A stretch of DNA of 9,471 nucleotides, taken from CAISDH01 sp964398805 (GTDB lineage Archaea; Micrarchaeota; Micrarchaeia; Micrarchaeales; Micrarchaeaceae). The notes below the pieces were generated by a model. That model searched no databases, was not told the DNA's origin, and was given only the letters and a program-made list of their open reading frames with translations. The translations under genes were made by a program, and so were the position numbers. Positions 5,906 through 9,471 of the stretch are shown piece after piece. Each line of letters begins with the position of its first letter. Position 1 is the stretch's first letter. Where the stretch lies: assembly GCA_964398805.1 (NCBI GenBank), contig CAYNNI010000037.1, positions 1 through 9,471 of the forward strand, given 5' to 3'.

Positions 5906-6955
5906 TTAAGCGGAATTCCGCGCCCCTTTGAAAGTAATGTCCGTGCCGTACGCGTCGAATCCCGCGGACTTCAGCGCCGTTATCACCCGGTCCGCATCCT
6001 GCGCGCTGCCGACAAGCGCGACAGCCATCCCGCCGCCCCCTCCGCCGCAAAGCTTCGCGCCGTATGCGCCATTGGACATGGCTATTGCCACCGCCTTGTC
6101 AAGCCCCTGCGAGGAAACGCCAAGCATCTTCAAGAGCTCATGGCTGCGATGCATGCACCTTCCCAGCTCCCTCAAGTCGCCCCTCTTCAGCGCGGTCTCT
6201 CCGCTTTCGACGCAGCTGTCTATCTCCTTGAGTATCTTGGTGGTGCCCTCAGTATCGCTGTTGTAAAGGTCCCTTACCTTCTTGACCATCTCCGCCGTCG
6301 GAGGCTTCGGGCCCGTGTCTATCACAACGAAGGTTACCTGCGTGCTGATGTTCTCTTTCGTCCCGCCCTCGGACGCTGCAAAGCGCGCAAAGCCGCCAAA
6401 GTACGCGGGGCCCACATCTATCCCCCCCGCGGTTTCGGACTTGTGGACTATCCTCTCGCCATCCCTTATGATGTCCATGGCAGTTTTATCATCAAGTTTC
6501 TTCCCCGACGCATTCAGGAGCGCCATAGTGAATGCCGCTGAGCATGCCGCGCTGCTGGCATAGCCCTTCTGGAACGGCACATCGGAGTAGATCACGACCT
6601 TCTTGTGCATGAGGTCGATTCCATGCTCGACAAGCAGCCTCGCAGCAATGGTCGCGTAGGGCAGGATTTCCTTCCCTATACCCGCCTCGTTACTCGCTAT
6701 ATATCCCCCGAGGCCGTCAGATTTGCCAGTGTTCCGCGCCCCATATTCCTCATACAGGCGCCTCAACCCCGCGGCATCGAACGACGCAGATAGGTTCAGG
6801 TCTCTAAGGGCAACCTCGAGGCCGTCGCTTCCATCGCTAAGCTTTGCTGTTGCGTACAGGCCTATCGCAACCGAGAGGCTGGGCCCTCCATAAACGACAG
6901 AGTGCTCCCCCACTATCTTTATGTTCGCTGGCGCCTTCACCTCTATATCGGTCAC
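5906..6955 (-). CDS. mvk: Mevalonate kinase (GHMP family), atypical active-site residue
   Basis: About 349 residues. Phosphorylates mevalonate to 5-phosphomevalonate with ATP, the first kinase step towards isopentenyl diphosphate. KAPANIKIVGEHSVVYGG (7-24) holds the mevalonate-kinase signature GEHxVVYG. VPFQKGYASSAA (126-137) is the GHMP ATP-binding motif, with Tyr-Ala where GLG is usual. GERIVH and GGIDVG supply the Mg-binding Glu (E167) and catalytic Asp (D180). The C-terminal glycine motif is KLCGGGGGG, the family norm being KLTGAGGGG. The Lys that follows PG in APGK of most mevalonate kinases aligns with N11, and a Lys lies two residues on (K13). The start is uncertain: GTG at 6955 has GATG 5 nt upstream and gives the family N-terminus, TTG at 6970 is possible, and GTG at 7036 would add 27 unusual residues. 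It is divergent from the decarboxylase gene and convergent with tRNA-Leu. Confidence 0.85.
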   Translation of the reverse strand: MTDIEVKAPANIKIVGEHSVVYGGPSLSVAIGLYATAKLSDGSDGLEVALRDLNLSASFDAAGLRRLYEEYGARNTGKSDGLGGYIASNEAGIGKEILPYATIAARLLVEHGIDLMHKKVVIYSDVPFQKGYASSAACSAAFTMALLNASGKKLDDKTAMDIIRDGERIVHKSETAGGIDVGPAYFGGFARFAASEGGTKENISTQVTFVVIDTGPKPPTAEMVKKVRDLYNSDTEGTTKILKEIDSCVESGETALKRGDLRELGRCMHRSHELLKMLGVSSQGLDKAVAIAMSNGAYGAKLCGGGGGGMAVALVGSAQDADRVITALKSAGFDAYGTDITFKGARNSA

Positions 6956-7108
6956 AGCATCATCTTTCAATTTGTCTTGCCTTCCTGTTGAACTTCTTAC
7001 ATAGCGGCCCTGCGATACTCCATAAAGCGCATGCACTATTCACAACTCTATTTTTCCTAATGCTTTAATGGCTTCCTTAGGTATCGTCGCGAGACGAAGA
7101 ACGCACGA

Positions 7109-7117
7109 TTTATATAA
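7109..7117 (+). promoter_or_regulatory. Box A (TATA) for the decarboxylase-phosphomevalonate kinase unit
   Basis: TTTATATAA, the best TATA match in the window, centred 34 bp before the ATG at 7147. It rules out the in-frame GTG at 7123, which would lie only 10 bp from the box centre. On the minus strand it reads TTATATAAA, so it could also direct transcription of mevalonate kinase with a long leader, but other AT-rich stretches between 7046 and 7070 are equally possible for that gene. Confidence 0.65.
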
Positions 7118-7146
7118 CATCTGTGCGCAATTATTTCTATGGTATC

Positions 7147-8220
7147 ATGGACGACGTAGTGACCTATAGAGGTACGCCGAACATCGCGCTTATAAAGTAC
7201 TGGGGCAAGCGGAACGAAAGGCTGATCCTGCCATACAATTCCTCGATAAGCATCACGCTAAAGGGCGATACCACAGCAATCAAGGGCGAGCCGTTCAGCC
7301 TTTACACCAAGACGAGCGTTTTGTTCTCTAGCAGGCTTGCCGAGGACTCTTTCTACATAAATGGCAAAAAGCAGGACCTCAGCGACAAGGATGTAAGCGA
7401 AAGGTTCCATGTGATAAACCAGCTCAGGGAGCGCGCTCGCAGCAAATCTCACATCATGGTCGTGTCCGAGAACTCTTTCCCGACTGCGAGCGGGCTTGCC
7501 TCGAGCGCATCAGGAATAGCGACGCTGATATGCGCCGTTTCAAAGTCGCTAGGCCTGAGCCTCCCAGAGAGCGAGCTCTCAATAATCGCGCGGCAGGGCA
7601 GCGGAAGCTCGTGCAGGAGCATCATGGGCGGAATAGTCGAGTGGGAAAGGGGCGAGAAGGAAGACGGCTCAGACTCGATTGCGCGCCAACTATACGCTGC
7701 AGACTACTGGCCAGACCTTATAGACATAATCGCGATAGTCACAAGCTCCAAGAAAACCGTCTCGTCAAGGGCCGGAATGGCCCAGACCGTAAAGACGAGC
7801 TCCCTATACGAGGCGAGGCTGAAGTCCGTGGAGAAGCGCATTGCAAATGTAAAGGATGCTCTGAGGAACAAGGATCTCTCAAAGCTGGCAGAGGCCGCAA
7901 TGAAGGAAAGCAACAACATGCACGCCACCATGCTTGACACCACTCCGCCGCTGATCTACCTCGACGACAACTCCAAGGCGGTGATATACGCCATAGAGGG
8001 TCTGAACAAGAGCGAAGGCAGGATAATAGCGGGCTACACCTTCGATGCAGGCGCAAATGCGCACGTCCTAACTACCGAAGACAACAAGGACAAGGTAATA
8101 GACACGATAAAGCTCATCGAGGGCATAGAGAGCATAATCGTCGCCGGGGTGGGAAACGGTCCCGAGATGCTTGACGAGAGCGAATCGCTGATCGATGCCG
8201 AGAAGCTGGCGCCAAAGTGA
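7147..8220 (+). CDS. mvaD: Diphosphomevalonate decarboxylase
   Basis: A 357-residue GHMP enzyme that converts 5-diphosphomevalonate to isopentenyl diphosphate with ATP and release of CO2. All family signatures are present: TPNIALIKYWGKR (10-22), NSSISITL (31-38), the ATP loop FPTASGLASSASG (111-123), GSGSSCRSIMGG (151-162), MHATMLDTTPP (258-268) and GYTFDAGANA (296-305), in which D300 matches the catalytic Asp (D302 of yeast). Related archaeal enzymes act on monophosphate substrates (phosphomevalonate decarboxylase, mevalonate 3-kinase). The neighbouring ERG8-type kinase, whose product is the diphosphate, and the intact motifs favour the diphosphate enzyme here. The start is ATG at 7147, set by the box A. 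Phosphomevalonate kinase begins 4 bp after its stop, so the two are surely co-transcribed. Confidence 0.9.
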   Translation: MDDVVTYRGTPNIALIKYWGKRNERLILPYNSSISITLKGDTTAIKGEPFSLYTKTSVLFSSRLAEDSFYINGKKQDLSDKDVSERFHVINQLRERARSKSHIMVVSENSFPTASGLASSASGIATLICAVSKSLGLSLPESELSIIARQGSGSSCRSIMGGIVEWERGEKEDGSDSIARQLYAADYWPDLIDIIAIVTSSKKTVSSRAGMAQTVKTSSLYEARLKSVEKRIANVKDALRNKDLSKLAEAAMKESNNMHATMLDTTPPLIYLDDNSKAVIYAIEGLNKSEGRIIAGYTFDAGANAHVLTTEDNKDKVIDTIKLIEGIESIIVAGVGNGPEMLDESESLIDAEKLAPK

Positions 8221-8224
8221 TGCC

Positions 8225-9361
8225 ATGAGCTTTGACACTAACGCCCGGGCGCCTGGAAAGATTCTGTGGCTCGGCGGCTATTCCGTGCTGGAAAGGCCGA
8301 ACGTTTCGTATGTGACCAGCGTCACTGCCTATGTTAATGCGCACATCCACGAAAACTACGGCAGCAACGTAGATCTGGCCGCCCCGCAATTGAATCGCAG
8401 AGCGAATGGAACTATAGACCTGGCCTCGGGAAGGATAAGCGCAGAGGTTCCCGAGGAGCTAGTGCTGATGAAGACCGCTGCCGAGGTCGCGGCGCGCTAT
8501 GTCGCATCGCTCGGAATCGGGCTCAGGGGCTTCCGGGTCACCGCAAACAATGACAGCCCCTTCTCGTATACAATAACAGCAGGCAAAATCGCCAAGAGCG
8601 GCCTAGGGAGCAGCGCGGCGGTTGCCGTAGCGACGATAGGCGCCATTCTCAAGGCGTTCGGCGCGGATTCCAAGGAGAATGACGCGCTCCACAAGCTCGC
8701 GCAGACGGCGCACAGCATCGCCACAGGCAAGGTGGGAAGCGGATTCGACGTCGCAGCAGCAACGTACGGCAGCGTGATATACGCCAGGTACACGGCCGAG
8801 ATAGTGCAGTCGCTGCCTGCGGATTACAGCAATCAGCAGCTGCTCGAACTGGTAAAGAAGGAATGGGACTATTCGATAGAGCCCTTCAGCATGCCCGAAG
8901 GGCTCCGACTCTCGTTCGCGAACTTCACGGGAGAGTCGATGACAACCACGAAAGCGGTGGGCAGCGTCTCGGACTTCAAGAAGAGGGATCCGGACGCGTA
9001 CAGCAAGCTCATGGAGGAAATAAACGCAGAGAACGTCAAGGCCATCGCCGCGCTCAAGGCAGTAAGCAAGGGCGATGCCGGCGCCTACGACGAATTCGGG
9101 TTGGCGTTCGATGCCGGCAGGGCGATGACGAAGCGCCTTGGCGAGTCGAGCGGCGTAAGCATCGAGCCCGATGACTGCACCGCGCTCATAGACGAGAGCA
9201 AGAGCAACGGCGCGTTCGTGGCAAAGCTTCCCGGCGCAGGCGGGAAGGACGCCATAGCCGCGTTGTCGCGCGATGCGGACTCAAAAGGCAGGCTAGAGCG
9301 CTTCTGGCGCGGCAGGAGCGAACTCAAGATACAGGACATAAGCATCGGCACTCGGACGTGA
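8225..9361 (+). CDS. Phosphomevalonate kinase, eukaryote-like ERG8 type
   Basis: A 378-residue GHMP kinase that phosphorylates 5-phosphomevalonate to the diphosphate. It follows the yeast Erg8 pattern closely: RAPGKILWLGGYSVL (8-22, intact Lys12), KSGLGSSAAVA (124-134), LAQTAHSIATGKVGSGFDVAAATYGS (148-173, D165), SIEPDDCTALID near 302-313 and KLPGAGGKDAI (324-334). Erg8 has the same blocks in the same order, including GxGSGFDVAAAxYGS and IPGAGGYDAI. It is not the unrelated P-loop phosphomevalonate kinase of animals. ATG at 8225 is chosen over an upstream in-frame start at 8195, which would overlap mvaD. GTGATG spans the mvaD stop, with AGTG 5 nt before the ATG, suggesting translational coupling. 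ERG8-type kinases in archaea are known mainly from Sulfolobales, so its presence here is unusual. Confidence 0.92.
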   Translation: MSFDTNARAPGKILWLGGYSVLERPNVSYVTSVTAYVNAHIHENYGSNVDLAAPQLNRRANGTIDLASGRISAEVPEELVLMKTAAEVAARYVASLGIGLRGFRVTANNDSPFSYTITAGKIAKSGLGSSAAVAVATIGAILKAFGADSKENDALHKLAQTAHSIATGKVGSGFDVAAATYGSVIYARYTAEIVQSLPADYSNQQLLELVKKEWDYSIEPFSMPEGLRLSFANFTGESMTTTKAVGSVSDFKKRDPDAYSKLMEEINAENVKAIAALKAVSKGDAGAYDEFGLAFDAGRAMTKRLGESSGVSIEPDDCTALIDESKSNGAFVAKLPGAGGKDAIAALSRDADSKGRLERFWRGRSELKIQDISIGTRT

Positions 9362-9374
9362 CGGCGAGAAACCC

Positions 9375-9381
9375 TTAAATA
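9375..9381 (+). promoter_or_regulatory. Box A (TATA) of a transcription unit running off the window
   Basis: TTAAATA, 14 bp after the phosphomevalonate kinase stop, in an AT-rich stretch unlike the coding DNA. Transcription should begin near 9404. What it drives lies mostly beyond the window. Confidence 0.4.
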
Positions 9382-9420
9382 CCTTATTTAGAAAAACTAC
9401 ATAGCAGGTTCTTTGCTGTC

Positions 9421-9471
9421 ATGCTGGTTTGTACGCATCTCTGCAGCTGCCTGTATTGCCTAGTGTTATCG
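9421..9471 (+). CDS. Possible 5' end of a gene cut by the window edge (Cys-rich)
   Basis: An ATG 44 bp downstream of the box A centre opens a frame that stays open to the last base (17 codons). The peptide MLVCTHLCSCLYCLVLS has four cysteines at 4, 8, 10 and 13. There is no GGTG-type ribosome-binding site. Seventeen codons can be open by chance, and the transcript could equally be a structural RNA. I do not recognise a family. Confidence 0.2.
   Translation, partial: MLVCTHLCSCLYCLVLS

Noticed and set aside
5910..5921. Perfect 12-bp palindrome GCGGAATTCCGC at the end of mevalonate kinase
   Set aside because: It lies in the last codons of the gene, has no loop or T-run attached and is not repeated elsewhere in the window.
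5867..6541. Long plus-strand open frame opposite mevalonate kinase
   Set aside because: It is a GC-driven shadow frame, rich in Arg and His, with no family motif or promoter. The minus strand carries clear GHMP motifs.
6956..7036. 27-residue N-terminal extension of mevalonate kinase from GTG at 7036
   Set aside because: The extension is basic, has no family counterpart and lacks a ribosome-binding site in the common register. It cannot be excluded, and is noted in the gene entry.
7123..7146. In-frame GTG at 7123 as the start of diphosphomevalonate decarboxylase
   Set aside because: It lies about 10 bp from the centre of the box A at 7109-7117, upstream of any plausible transcription start. 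The ATG at 7147 gives the family's usual N-terminus.
1..9471. CRISPR arrays, insertion sequences, toxin-antitoxin or phage genes
   Set aside because: No direct repeats with regular spacing, transposase motifs or terminal inverted repeats were seen. All long frames are accounted for by housekeeping, glycan and isoprenoid genes.

Overview
The window is archaeal chromosomal DNA. It carries RNA polymerase subunit D (RpoD), TATA-type box A promoters upstream of most transcription units, an archaeal-type ribosome-binding register, a LigT/ThpR-type RNA phosphodiesterase, DPM1-like glycosyltransferases and a tRNA-Leu(GAG) with no encoded CCA. The coding sequence is GC-rich and the short promoter regions are AT-rich. 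Compact genes, an RpoD without its iron-sulphur domain and an unusual mevalonate route would suit a DPANN-type archaeon (for example Micrarchaeota), but the sequence alone does not prove the phylum.

Layout. A HAD phosphatase (770-18, minus) diverges from a two-gene unit made of a DPM1-like glycosyltransferase (913-1614) and a MOP/RfbX-type flippase (1646-3202). This unit converges, with an 8-bp overlap, on a second family 2 glycosyltransferase (3854-3195, minus). That gene diverges from ThpR (3945-4499), which overlaps by 11 bp the end of an unrecognised minus-strand gene (5082-4489) that may be a catalytically dead CheD-fold protein. This gene diverges from rpoD (5176-5748), which is followed after 4 bp by tRNA-Leu (5753-5839). 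A convergent mevalonate kinase follows (about 6955-5906, minus). It diverges from diphosphomevalonate decarboxylase (7147-8220) and a eukaryote-like (ERG8-type) phosphomevalonate kinase (8225-9361). The last 110 bases hold a box A and possibly the first codons of another gene. No gene-free stretch exceeds 300 bases.

How the genes work together. The three GHMP enzymes would convert mevalonate to isopentenyl diphosphate by the classical eukaryotic/bacterial/Sulfolobales-type lower mevalonate pathway, whereas most archaea use modified routes. The product feeds archaeal lipids and the polyprenyl carriers on which the two glycosyltransferases and the flippase probably build and export surface glycans. 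RpoD, tRNA-Leu and ThpR belong to RNA synthesis and processing.

The points most worth a second look are the classical pathway cluster, a mevalonate kinase whose usual active-site lysine position is Asn, the rpoD/tRNA-Leu/mevalonate kinase linkage (a possible relic of the euryarchaeal ribosomal-protein/mevalonate gene order), a tRNA with C at the normally invariant position 55, and the degenerate CheD-like protein.
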